Source of the DNA: JAVJSD01 sp040219575
GTDB taxonomy: Bacteria > Planctomycetota > Planctomycetia > Pirellulales > Pirellulaceae
Direction: 5' to 3'
NCBI GenBank assembly: GCA_040219575.1
Contig: JAVJSD010000013.1
Location: 124,001-188,000, forward strand
Length of the DNA: 64,000 nucleotides
Below, one piece after another: positions 31,225 through 38,907 of this stretch. The notes below the pieces were generated by a model. That model saw nothing but the letters and a program-made list of their open reading frames with translations. It was not told where the DNA came from and ran no database searches. Numbering within the stretch: position 1 is the stretch's first letter; every line of letters begins with the position of its first letter. The translations under genes and the position numbers were made by a program.

Positions 31225-33270
31225 ATGTGTTCGACCAACCAATCGCCACGCCGGAACATGAACCGCTTGCGACCCGTTGCGGCCGTGATCCTGATCAGCC
31301 CGTTGTTGGCGGCGACTTCCCTCGCCGACACGATTCGCGTGCCGCAGGATCACGCGACGATTCAAGCCGGCATCGATGCGGCCAGCGCCGGCGACACGGT
31401 GCTCGTCAGCGCCGGCGCCTACAAGGAACGCATTCGCTTGAAGGTGGGAGTCGCCGTCAGAAGCGCCGGCGACGACGCCAAAGGCGAGCTCGGCCTGAAG
31501 CGGGCCGAAGCGACCATCATCGACGGAAATTACGAGGACGCCGAAGGGGCGGGCGTGGAGATGGCCGAGGACTCGACGCTGGACGGCTTCACCGTGACGG
31601 GCGTCGGCGCCTACGACGACGCCGCGTGGAACAAGCATCATGCCACGCAGGGTGAACAGCAGTCGCACGAGAACATCGGCGCGCCCGGCACCGCCGGCAT
31701 CGCGGTGTCGGGCGTTGCGCGTTGCACGGTCACGGGCAACATCGTGCATCACATCGGCTATACCGGCATCGCGATCACGGGCGCCAAGGGCAGGCAGGTT
31801 TCCCCCCACATCGTGCGCAACGTCGCCTATCGCAACATGGGCGGAGGCATCGGCTCGATGAGGGAGTCGTCGGCGGTCATCGAGGAAAACATCTGCTTCG
31901 AAAACTTCTACGCCGGCATCGGTCATGCGAACGCCAGCCCGTTGGTGGTGAACAACGTTTGCTACGCGAACATCCGCGCCGGCATCGGCATCAGCGAACA
32001 CTCCAAACCGATCGTCCGCGGCAACAAGTGCTACCGGAACCGCCGTGCGGGGATCGGCGTCCGCACCGGCGAGGAGACCACACCGCTGGTCGAACACAAC
32101 GAGTGCTACGAAAACGACATGGCGGGCATCGGCGCGCGCGACGACGCCACGCCGATCATTCGCCACAATCGCTGCTACAAGAACGCGATGGCGGGCATCG
32201 GCTGCCGGACCGGCGCTCGACCGTTGATCGAACACAACGAGTGCTTCCAGAACAAGATGTCCGGCATCGGTTGCCGCCTGGAGGCGGAGCCGGTGATCCG
32301 CAACAATCGCTGCTACGACAACGAGATGGCCGGCATCGGCTCCCAGTTGGGCGCCCGGCCGGTGATTGTGGGCAACGAGTGCTACGGAAACGTGATGGCC
32401 GGAATCGGCACGGAAACGGAGGCCGAGGCGATCATTCGCGGCAACCAGTGCTACCGGAACCAGATGGCGGGGATCGGTGCTCGCGACGGCGCTCGCGCGA
32501 TCATCGACGGCAATCTCTGCTACGAGAACAAGCTGGCGGGCATCGGCTCGCAAGACGGCGCCAAGGCGATCATCCACGGGAACCAGTGCTCGAAAAACGA
32601 GGCGGCCGGCATTGGAACCGAGTCGGGCGCCAGCGCTTTGATCGTCGACAATCAGTGTCGCGAGAACAAACAGGCCGGCATCGGGGTGCGCGAAAAGGCG
32701 ACGGCCGTCATCCTCGAAAACAAGTGTCTGGAAAACGCCCTGGTCGCCATCGGCGTGCGCGACGGCTCGAGCGTCCATATCGCCCGCAATCTGCTCGCCC
32801 GCACGAGCGGCATGCCGCCGATGATCGCCGTTCGCGAAGACTCCACCGCCGTGGTGGCCGACAACACGATCCGGGGCGGAGGCGTCGCCGGCGTGATGAT
32901 TCAGGGGACGGCGGAAGTATCGGGCAACCGGTTCGAAGGCAACGGACCGCGCCGCGGGGGGCCCCCCAATTTCGCCGCCTGGGTGCAGGCCGGCTCGAGC
33001 GTGTCGTTCTGCGACAATCGCACGGACGGCTGGCGGCACGCCTTGTTCGCCGCGGGAGCGAAGAAGCTGCGCGCGATCGACAACACGGCGAGCAACTTTC
33101 TCGGCGCGGCGATTGTCGTGAAGGACTCGGCGTCGCCGGCCCACGTGTTCGGCAACGTCGCGATTTCCGATAGCGCCGAAGACCAGCCCGCCGCGGTCAC
33201 CGGCCCGCAAGGCGTTGTGGCGGAGAACCTGCGAAACGCGCCCGCCGCGCAGCAGGAAGACAAGCAGTAG
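31225..33270 (+). CDS. Exported right-handed parallel beta-helix protein with 13 near-identical 23-residue coils
   Basis: 681 residues. GAGGAG eight bases upstream supports the ATG at 31225; a signal peptide ends near residue 35 (SLADT). A pectate-lyase-like N-cap follows (IRVPQDHATIQAGIDAASAG). From about residue 218 to 512, thirteen successive coils follow the pattern I-x3-N-x-C-Y-x-N-x-MAGIG-x-R-x-GA-x-P, typically 23 residues each. They stack Asn, Cys, Asn and Gly at fixed positions. NosD/PbH1-type coils are usually far more variable. The remaining C-terminal coils are irregular (about 515-660). No catalytic Asp/Glu cluster typical of pectinases is obvious. Possible roles are polysaccharide binding, or metal binding along the Cys ladder; none is demonstrated. 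It follows the MBL-marR pair on the same strand. Confidence 0.82.
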   Translation: MCSTNQSPRRNMNRLRPVAAVILISPLLAATSLADTIRVPQDHATIQAGIDAASAGDTVLVSAGAYKERIRLKVGVAVRSAGDDAKGELGLKRAEATIIDGNYEDAEGAGVEMAEDSTLDGFTVTGVGAYDDAAWNKHHATQGEQQSHENIGAPGTAGIAVSGVARCTVTGNIVHHIGYTGIAITGAKGRQVSPHIVRNVAYRNMGGGIGSMRESSAVIEENICFENFYAGIGHANASPLVVNNVCYANIRAGIGISEHSKPIVRGNKCYRNRRAGIGVRTGEETTPLVEHNECYENDMAGIGARDDATPIIRHNRCYKNAMAGIGCRTGARPLIEHNECFQNKMSGIGCRLEAEPVIRNNRCYDNEMAGIGSQLGARPVIVGNECYGNVMAGIGTETEAEAIIRGNQCYRNQMAGIGARDGARAIIDGNLCYENKLAGIGSQDGAKAIIHGNQCSKNEAAGIGTESGASALIVDNQCRENKQAGIGVREKATAVILENKCLENALVAIGVRDGSSVHIARNLLARTSGMPPMIAVREDSTAVVADNTIRGGGVAGVMIQGTAEVSGNRFEGNGPRRGGPPNFAAWVQAGSSVSFCDNRTDGWRHALFAAGAKKLRAIDNTASNFLGAAIVVKDSASPAHVFGNVAISDSAEDQPAAVTGPQGVVAENLRNAPAAQQEDKQ

Positions 33271-33272
33271 CA

Positions 33273-33308
33273 AGCGTCGAGGCGTCAGGGCGAGCGTCGA
33301 GGCGTCAG
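33273..33308. repeat. Two direct copies of AGCGTCGAGGCGTCAG
   Basis: Copies at 33273-33288 and 33293-33308 separated by GGCG. The same unit forms the inverted repeat at 24854-24914. Confidence 0.75.
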
Positions 33309-33381
33309 CCCGACGTGCCGCACCTGCAACGCTCGGCGGCGGTGAACCGTCGCGAACTCGCCGGGCCGGACTCACTTCTAC

Positions 33382-33419
33382 TTCAACAATCAACACTCGA
33401 CAAATTGTTGATTGTTGAA
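33382..33419. other. AT-rich perfect hairpin between the beta-helix gene and comM
   Basis: TTCAACAATCAACA (33382-33395) pairs exactly with TGTTGATTGTTGAA (33406-33419) across a 10-base loop. It is low in GC compared with its surroundings and stands 30 bases before the comM promoter. No T tract follows. It may be a terminator, a regulator site or a repeat unit. Confidence 0.6.
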
Positions 33420-33448
33420 GGGAAGGGAGATGGGAAAGAAGCAAACGC

Positions 33449-33477
33449 TTGCGTGCGTCGGCGCGGGGCCGCACAAT
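33449..33477 (+). promoter_or_regulatory. Sigma70-type promoter for comM
   Basis: TTGCGT (33449-33454), 17-base spacer, CACAAT (33472-33477), 39 bases before the ATG at 33516. Confidence 0.45.
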
Positions 33478-33515
33478 GGGGGCGTCTATTCCATGGGTGG
33501 ATTGCGGGGCCGGGG

Positions 33516-35054
33516 ATGCTCGCGAAGCTGAAGACGTTTTCGCTGCTGGGAATCGAGGCCCTGCCGGTCGAGGTGGAGGTCGATGTGTCGCCCGGCGCGC
33601 TCCCCAAGACCGTGCTCGTCGGGCTGCCCGAGGCGGCGGTGAAGGAGAGCACGCACCGGGTCGAACGGGCGATGGTCAACAGCGGCTTCCTGCGACCGCA
33701 GGATCGCGTGGTCATCAACCTCGCCCCGGCCGAACTCCCCAAGCAGGCCGCCTCGTTCGACCTGCCGATCACGCTGGGCATTCTCATCGGCAGCGGGCAG
33801 ATGGAGAGCGACCGCCTGGAGCAATACGCCGTCGTCGGCGAGCTTTCGCTGGAAGGGGGCACGCGGCCGGTGAAGGGCGCCCTCTCGATGGCGATGGCCA
33901 CCGCCCGGCAGGAAGGAGTGCGGGGACTGATCGTGCCGTCGCAGAGCGCCGGCGAGGCGGCGGTGGTGGAAGACATCGAGGTGATTCCCGTCGGCAGCCT
34001 CACCGAGGCGGTCGCCTTCTTCGCCGGCCAACTCGACATCGACCCCACCCCTTCGCGCATCGATCAACTCTTCCAGGAACTGGCCCACTACGAAGAAGAC
34101 TTCGCCGACGTCCGCGGCCAGGAGATGGCCAAGCGGGCCCTCACCATCGCCGCGGCCGGCGCGCATAACCTGCTCATGCTGGGCCCCCCAGGTTCCGGCA
34201 AGACGATGCTGGCCAAGCGCGTGCCGACCATCATGCCCACGCTCACCGCGGCGGAATCGATCGAGACGACGCGGATCTACAGCGCGATGGGACGGCTGGA
34301 ACCGGGGCAGCCGCTGATGGCCCGGCGTCCGTTCCGCGCCCCACATCACACGATCAGCAACGCCGGCCTGGTGGGCGGCGGCTCGACGCCTACGCCCGGC
34401 GAGATCAGCCTGTCGCACAACGGCGTACTCTTCCTCGATGAACTTCCCGAGTTCAATCGCCAGACGCTGGAAGTGCTGCGGCAGCCGCTGGAAGACGGCC
34501 ACGTCACGATCTCGCGGGCCCTCAACAGCACCACGTTCCCGGCCGAGTTCATGCTGATCGCCGCGCTCAACCCCTGCCCTTGCGGCTACCGCAGCGATCC
34601 CCGCCGCGACTGCCACTGCACGCCGCCGCAGATCGAGCGTTACATGTCGAAGATCAGCGGCCCGCTGCTCGACCGCATCGATATTCATATTGAAGTTCCC
34701 TCGGTCGATTTCAAAGAACTGCGCAGCGGGGCGGCGGGCACCAGCAGCGCCACGATGCGCGAGCAGGTGGTGCAGGCCCGGGCGACTCAAGCGCAGCGGT
34801 TCGGAAAAAGCCGCACGCGGCAGAACGCCCACATGAGCACCCGGCAGATCCGCGAGCACTGCCGCCTGGACGACGCCTGCCACAAGCTGCTCGAATCGGC
34901 GGTGAACGAGATGGGCCTTTCGGCTCGGGCCCACGACAAGGTCCTCCGCGTCTCCCGCACCATCGCCGACCTCGACGCCGCCGAGACCATCGGCCCGGCG
35001 CACATTACGGAGGCGATTAACTACCGGATGCTCGATCGGCAAATGTGGACGTGA
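33516..35054 (+). CDS. comM: YifB/ComM family Mg-chelatase-like AAA+ ATPase
   Basis: ComM is a hexameric AAA+ helicase that promotes branch migration during natural transformation; YifB is the same family. The 512 residues carry the N-terminal Lon-protease-like domain (VDVSPGALPKTVLVGLPEAA, ASFDLPITLGIL), then the ATPase core: Walker A GPPGSGKT (about 225), Walker B LFLDELPEF (about 305), FRAPHHTISNAGLVGGG and a zinc-binding-like insert NPCPCGYRSDP...CHC. The C-terminal domain ends ARAHDKVLRVSRTIADLD and AINYRML, as usual. The start at 33516 (MLAKLKTFSLLGIEAL) matches family N-termini; the reading frame is open further upstream but that part is not conserved. Confidence 0.95.
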   Translation: MLAKLKTFSLLGIEALPVEVEVDVSPGALPKTVLVGLPEAAVKESTHRVERAMVNSGFLRPQDRVVINLAPAELPKQAASFDLPITLGILIGSGQMESDRLEQYAVVGELSLEGGTRPVKGALSMAMATARQEGVRGLIVPSQSAGEAAVVEDIEVIPVGSLTEAVAFFAGQLDIDPTPSRIDQLFQELAHYEEDFADVRGQEMAKRALTIAAAGAHNLLMLGPPGSGKTMLAKRVPTIMPTLTAAESIETTRIYSAMGRLEPGQPLMARRPFRAPHHTISNAGLVGGGSTPTPGEISLSHNGVLFLDELPEFNRQTLEVLRQPLEDGHVTISRALNSTTFPAEFMLIAALNPCPCGYRSDPRRDCHCTPPQIERYMSKISGPLLDRIDIHIEVPSVDFKELRSGAAGTSSATMREQVVQARATQAQRFGKSRTRQNAHMSTRQIREHCRLDDACHKLLESAVNEMGLSARAHDKVLRVSRTIADLDAAETIGPAHITEAINYRMLDRQMWT

Positions 35055-35154
35055 ATCGCCGGGCGATCAGCTTGACGGTGATACTGTATCTCGAGCACGC
35101 TCACGGCGGTCTCGATCTCGTCGAACCAGCGAGCGATCAGTACGAGGGGGAATC

Positions 35155-35538
35155 ATGAGCAAGAACGCGGAAGAGCTTCTCGAATCGGCCCGCAATGTTG
35201 CTGAGTCGACAACGGCCTGGGCCGACCTCTCCAATTTTCTGTTCAACCCGGATGACGGGCTGATTGTGAAGGCGTATCCTGCGCGTCGTGAGCGCGAGGC
35301 ATTCTTGAAGACGCCGGAGTATCGGGCGATTCGGAGTTTGTTGCTCGAGAAGATGAACCAGAGCGGACTCGCCGAAGGTGCAACGCCGGAGAAGAGCGGC
35401 CGCTTCGTGGTGCGTTTACCGAAGTCGCTGCACGCCGCCTTGGAGCGTGAAGCGGCGCGAGAAGGCGTGAGCCTCAACCAGCTTGTGGTGGCCAAGCTCG
35501 CCGTTTCGCTGTCACACCTTCAAGCGGGTACGTCGTAG
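35155..35538 (+). CDS. HicB-family ribbon-helix-helix protein (orphan antitoxin-like)
   Basis: 127 residues. The C-terminal 40 residues (GRFVVRLPKSLHAALEREAA, REGVSLNQLVVAKLA) form the ribbon-helix-helix DNA-binding domain of HicB-type antitoxins. The first 80 residues (ELLESARNVAESTTAWADLS, AYPARREREAFLKTPEY) do not look like the degraded RNase-H domain of classical HicB. No hicA toxin (about 60-80 residues with a dsRNA-binding fold and a catalytic His) is found on either side. AGGGGGAATC before the ATG is a good ribosome site. It could be a stand-alone DNA-binding regulator. A gene of unknown function follows at 35592. Confidence 0.75.
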   Translation: MSKNAEELLESARNVAESTTAWADLSNFLFNPDDGLIVKAYPARREREAFLKTPEYRAIRSLLLEKMNQSGLAEGATPEKSGRFVVRLPKSLHAALEREAAREGVSLNQLVVAKLAVSLSHLQAGTS

Positions 35539-35591
35539 CAACGGGAGGCCGGAACAACCGAAGGGCGGTTCCGGCATTGTGCCTTTCACAA

Positions 35592-36245
35592 ATGAGTGAT
35601 CCATTTAGCTCAAAGCTGAGGCGGTTCGTGCCATGGCCCGAGTATCGAGCGATGGCGGATGAGCAAGACAGTCGTTCCTTGATCGGCCAGGAGCAAATTC
35701 GGCAGGAACAGGTTCTTCGTCGGATCAAAGAGTTGTCGGACCTCGAAGATCACCTCGGATTCGTGTACGTGGGCGAGAAGAGGTGGCTGGCTGACCGATT
35801 GGCGGGCGATGCTGAACGCTCCTACGGCGACTGGGTGTTGCGCCAACTTGACGAGTTCGTGTTTCCGGGTGGGCTCGAACGGCGAGACTCGGGCATTGGG
35901 CTTGGCGAGTGCTGGACAGGCTACACCGAAGATACGAATCTCATTTGGCGGCCACCCGAGCTGGCTGGCTCGATCATTAAGGTTCGATACCTGAGATTGT
36001 GGATGCCCGCAAGGTCCGCTGCCCCTGAAGAACCTCAACTCTGCCAGGCGTTTGAAGCACTACACGACCTCGCCTACTACCTTCGCGACGCCGAACTCTT
36101 GTATGAGCATTTGTACGAGGAGTTGACTTTGAGTTCTATAATCATCGACGACAAGCGTGAATGGCATCTCAGCTTACTCAATGACTATGGAAGCGTTGGA
36201 GGGGCAATGTTCGTCGGTCGCGAGGTGCAGCCACTTCGGGAATAG
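35592..36245 (+). CDS. Hypothetical protein
   Basis: 217 residues from the ATG at 35592 (a TTG five codons upstream is also in frame). The composition is that of a folded, acidic, cytoplasmic alpha/beta protein, with no signal peptide or membrane helix. A helical start (EQDSRSLIGQEQIRQEQVLR) is followed by a Trp/Tyr-rich middle (YVGEKRWLADRLAGDAERSY, WRPPELAGSIIKVRYLRLWM). Family not recognised. It follows the HicB-like gene by 53 bases on the same strand, and the pair could be one transcript. The base composition is slightly lower in GC than neighbouring genes, a weak hint of later acquisition. Confidence 0.6.
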   Translation: MSDPFSSKLRRFVPWPEYRAMADEQDSRSLIGQEQIRQEQVLRRIKELSDLEDHLGFVYVGEKRWLADRLAGDAERSYGDWVLRQLDEFVFPGGLERRDSGIGLGECWTGYTEDTNLIWRPPELAGSIIKVRYLRLWMPARSAAPEEPQLCQAFEALHDLAYYLRDAELLYEHLYEELTLSSIIIDDKREWHLSLLNDYGSVGGAMFVGREVQPLRE

Positions 36246-36433
36246 GGGCTTCCGGCATCGCGCCGCGGGATGGTGAAGCGCGATGTGCGGCTTTCGTTCG
36301 AACTCCCGTTTGGGAACTGCCGGAACCGCGCACGGCTTGTTTCGGCCTGGGCAGCGACGGCTGACGGCATCAAGGACCAACGCAGCAGCGGGTGGAGGGC
36401 GATTCAAACGGGCCCGCAGCAAGCGTGATGAGG

Positions 36434-36499
36434 CGCTTCCTTGCTGGCGCAACGGGATCGGGGCGGATACCGCGAGCCCGTTGCGCCAGCAAGGGAGCG
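36434..36499. terminator. Long stem-loop between convergent genes (probable bidirectional terminator or REP)
   Basis: A 23-base arm at 36434-36456 (CGCTTCCTTGCTGGCGCAAC...) pairs with 36477-36499 with one mismatch across a 20-base loop. It lies midway between the stops of the hypothetical gene and the DUF299 gene. No T run on either side, so rho-independent action is uncertain. Confidence 0.5.
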
Positions 36500-36528
36500 A
36501 GGGAGAGGAACTTCGAGATCGGCGAGGG

Positions 36529-37437
36529 TCAGCGGATTTGCAGTTTCAGGCTTTCCAGCACGCGGGCGGCGGTTTGTTCGATGGTCAGGTTGGTGATGTC
36601 GATCAGTGGATACTTCCGCTTGCGGTATTCGGCCTCGGCCTGCATCACTTCCTGAATGACGTCGGTCAGGTTGTGGTACTTCACGCCCTCGAGTTGCGGA
36701 AAGCGGGCGGCGCGGATTTCCTGCAGGCGTTTGGGCTGCACGGTGAAGGCGACGATCTTCTTCTTCACCTTCCGCAGCTCTGGAGGAAATCCGACCTCGG
36801 GCGCGATCGAGACGTTGGCCACGCGAAAACCGCGCGAGCCGAGAAACAGCGAGGTGGGGCTCTTGCTGACGCGGCTCAGGCCGACGATCACGATCTCGGC
36901 CTGTTCGAGCGTGTCGACGCCCAGCCCATCGTCGTGCTGCATGGTGAACTCCATGGCGTCGACGCGGCGGAAGTAATCGGCGTCGACCTGGTGCAGGCGG
37001 GCCACGTCGTCGGCGGGGAATTCGCCGACGTGGTCGGAGATGAAGTACACCAGCGGCCCGGTGACATCGAAGTGCGGGATCCTGTCTTCAACACAGTACT
37101 TGCGAACCAGGCGTTTGGCGTCGGGGGAGGCCAGGGCGTGCACGACCAGCGCGTTTTCTTTGTCGATCTTCTGCAATGTGCGTTCGAGCTTCTGCAAATT
37201 GTCCTGCAACGGGTGGCTGACTCGCTGGAAGGTCGAGCCGGAGAACTGCGTCAGCACGGCGCCGACCAGCCGGCTGACCAGGTCGCCGGTCGAGGTGGTC
37301 AGCACGTGCACCGTGTAGTGGCGCGTGTCGGTGGCGGCCGCCTGCGGATTCGCCGCCGGCTTCTTGGCCGCGCGCCGCTTCTTGATCGGCTTCTTCGTTG
37401 TCTTGCTCGTGGTCGTCTTTTTTTTCTTCTTGGACAT
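36529..37437 (-). CDS. DUF299-family bifunctional regulatory kinase/phosphotransferase (PPDK/PEP-synthase regulator type)
   Basis: DUF299 proteins (PpsR in enterobacteria, PDRP in plants) phosphorylate a Thr on PEP synthase or pyruvate phosphate dikinase using ADP and remove it with phosphate, tuning gluconeogenic flux. The 302 residues have the family core: HVLTTSTGDLVSRLVGAVLT at the start, VVHALASPDAKRLVRKYC, DVTGPLV, EFTMQHDDG, and the P-loop-like GLSRVSKSPTSLFLGSRGFR (about 195-214) followed by NVSIAPEVGFPPEL. The first 35 residues are an unusual Lys-rich tail (SKKKKKTTTSKTTKKPIKKR). The ATG at 37437 is the first with family-like sequence after it. No ppsA or ppdK is in the window. Confidence 0.93.
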   Translation of the reverse strand: MSKKKKKTTTSKTTKKPIKKRRAAKKPAANPQAAATDTRHYTVHVLTTSTGDLVSRLVGAVLTQFSGSTFQRVSHPLQDNLQKLERTLQKIDKENALVVHALASPDAKRLVRKYCVEDRIPHFDVTGPLVYFISDHVGEFPADDVARLHQVDADYFRRVDAMEFTMQHDDGLGVDTLEQAEIVIVGLSRVSKSPTSLFLGSRGFRVANVSIAPEVGFPPELRKVKKKIVAFTVQPKRLQEIRAARFPQLEGVKYHNLTDVIQEVMQAEAEYRKRKYPLIDITNLTIEQTAARVLESLKLQIR

Positions 37438-37691
37438 GGCGATGGGCGCGTCGTTGGTCGAACAAGGTTGACCGCGGCGAACGGGTGACGAGGTCGTCTG
37501 CCACGGCGCCCGGCAAACCGATGTCGGCGGTGAGATGGAGGACGCAGCCGGTAGGCGAGATGCGACGGATTTCAACCATAGCTTGGCCTGGCGCGGCACG
37601 CCAGCGAGATTGCACATGCCGCACTGGCTTTGTCGGCTTGAATTGAACACGTCGCGGCAAGAACGCACACCGCGCGCCTTCGCGGTTTTGC

Positions 37692-37720
37692 TTGAAGCCG
37701 GGCGGCGGCCGTGGGATAAT
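37692..37720 (+). promoter_or_regulatory. Sigma70-type promoter for the esterase gene
   Basis: TTGAAG (37692-37697), 17-base spacer, GATAAT (37715-37720). GGAG lies 8 bases before the ATG at 37759. The rest of 37438-37691 shows nothing recognisable. Confidence 0.6.
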
Positions 37721-37758
37721 CCGCACGCTCGCCTCAATCCACTTTTGGAGTAATCGAA

Positions 37759-38673
37759 ATGCATCGTCGTCTGACTGCCGCGCTCGTCCTGCCCTTGCTG
37801 ATTTCCTGTGCGGTTTTGGCGCAAGAGCGACAGCGGAATCGCACCTATCCGCCGAAGCTGAAAGGGGCGAAGGTCGAAACCTACAAGACGATCGGCGACG
37901 TGAAGCTCGACGTGAACATCTTCTTTCCCGAAGACCACAAACCGACGGACCGCCGCCCGGCGATCGTCTTCTTCTTTGGAGGCGGTTGGCGCAGCGGCTC
38001 GCCGGCGCAGTTCGAGCAGCAATGCCGTCACCTGGCGGAGCGCGGCATGGTGGCGATGACCGCCGACTATCGCGTCAGCAGTCGGCACGGCACGACGGCC
38101 GACGCCTGTGTGTCCGATGGAAAGTCGGCGGTCCGCTGGATTCGCCAGAACGCCGAGCGACTGGGAGTCGATCCCCAGCGCGTCGTCGCCGGCGGCGGCT
38201 CGGCCGGTGGACATGTGGCCGCCTGCACGGGCACGATCGCCGGCTTCGAAGAATCGGACGAGGACATCTCGATCAGTTCCAAGCCGAACGCCATGGCCCT
38301 GTTCAACCCGGCGGTGGTGCTGGCGCCGATCGAAGGCCAATATCCGATCGAGGCCGAGCGGCAGCAGGAATTGCGGAAGCGAATGGGCGTCGATCCGCGC
38401 GAGCTCTCGCCATACCACCACGTCAGCCAGGACGTTCCGCCCACGATCATCTTCCACGGCGTCGCCGATACCACGGTGCCCTACAAGACGGTGCAGCTGT
38501 TTGAATCGGCGATAAAGAAGGCGGGCGCCCGATGCGAACTCGAGGGTTACGAGGGGCGAGCCCACGGCTTCTTCAACTACGGCCGCGAAGGGGGCAGCTA
38601 CGAGGCGACGGTGAAGGCGCTCGACAAGTTTCTGGCCGCGCTGGGATATCTCGAGCAGGAACGTGACGAATAG
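37759..38673 (+). CDS. Exported alpha/beta-hydrolase (BD-FAE / carboxylesterase type)
   Basis: 304 residues with a signal peptide (about 1-22, ending VLAQ). The alpha/beta-hydrolase fold shows the oxyanion-hole strand FFFGGGWRSG (about 75), the nucleophile elbow GGGSAGGH (Ser about 152), the acid in FHGVADTTVP (Asp about 242) and the catalytic His in GRAHGFFN (about 275). GGSAGGH with a short lid is typical of BD-FAE/acetyl-esterase-like enzymes that planctomycetes secrete to remove acyl groups from polysaccharides. The specific ester is unknown. TTTTGGAGTAATCGAA before the ATG provides a good ribosome site. Confidence 0.9.
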   Translation: MHRRLTAALVLPLLISCAVLAQERQRNRTYPPKLKGAKVETYKTIGDVKLDVNIFFPEDHKPTDRRPAIVFFFGGGWRSGSPAQFEQQCRHLAERGMVAMTADYRVSSRHGTTADACVSDGKSAVRWIRQNAERLGVDPQRVVAGGGSAGGHVAACTGTIAGFEESDEDISISSKPNAMALFNPAVVLAPIEGQYPIEAERQQELRKRMGVDPRELSPYHHVSQDVPPTIIFHGVADTTVPYKTVQLFESAIKKAGARCELEGYEGRAHGFFNYGREGGSYEATVKALDKFLAALGYLEQERDE

Positions 38674-38680
38674 AAAACCC

Positions 38681-38745
38681 GTAGCGGAAGTCGCCAGACT
38701 TCCGAACACCCGGCTGATTCTCGGAACTCTGGTGAGTTCCGCTAC
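38681..38745. repeat. REP-type palindrome (GTAGCGGAAGTC family)
   Basis: GTAGCGGAAGTCGCCAGACT faces AACTCTGGTGAGTTCCGCTAC-like sequence. It lies just after the esterase stop and before the convergent queC gene. Confidence 0.65.
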
Positions 38746-38851
38746 GGAATCGCGTGCCAACTCGACCCTTTCAACAGAGCCCAGCACCCGCGATTCACAA
38801 CTGCGTGCGGCTCACGTAGTTCGAGAATCGAAAGGGCAGCACACGCACGAC

Positions 38852-38872
38852 TTTTACCTTTTACCTTTTACC
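38852..38872. repeat. Three tandem TTTTACC heptads
   Basis: Perfect copies at 38852, 38859 and 38866, with a partial fourth. An AT-rich microrepeat downstream of queC. Confidence 0.65.
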
Positions 38873-38888
38873 TTTCCACTTCATCCCT

Positions 38889-38907
38889 GGCAGGCAAGAT
38901 GCCTGCC
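38889..38907. repeat. Hairpin GGCAGGC-AAGAT-GCCTGCC next to the queC stop
   Basis: A perfect 7-base stem immediately after the queC stop codon on the minus strand. Its GGCAGGC...CCTAC layout is like the hairpin at 3678. It might act as a terminator, but no T tract follows closely. Confidence 0.5.

Noticed and set aside
31141..33474. 777-residue minus-strand open frame opposite the beta-helix gene
   Set aside because: Repeats in it are only the antisense image of the 23-residue coils; no independent start or domain.
35155..36245. Classical HicAB toxin-antitoxin pair
   Set aside because: The neighbour is 217 residues and lacks HicA features; no small HicA-like frame occurs on either side.
37438..38787. 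Apparent 752-residue form of the DUF299 protein
   Set aside because: The upstream part is antisense to the esterase gene and has no DUF299 similarity; the Lys-rich start at 37437 fits better.
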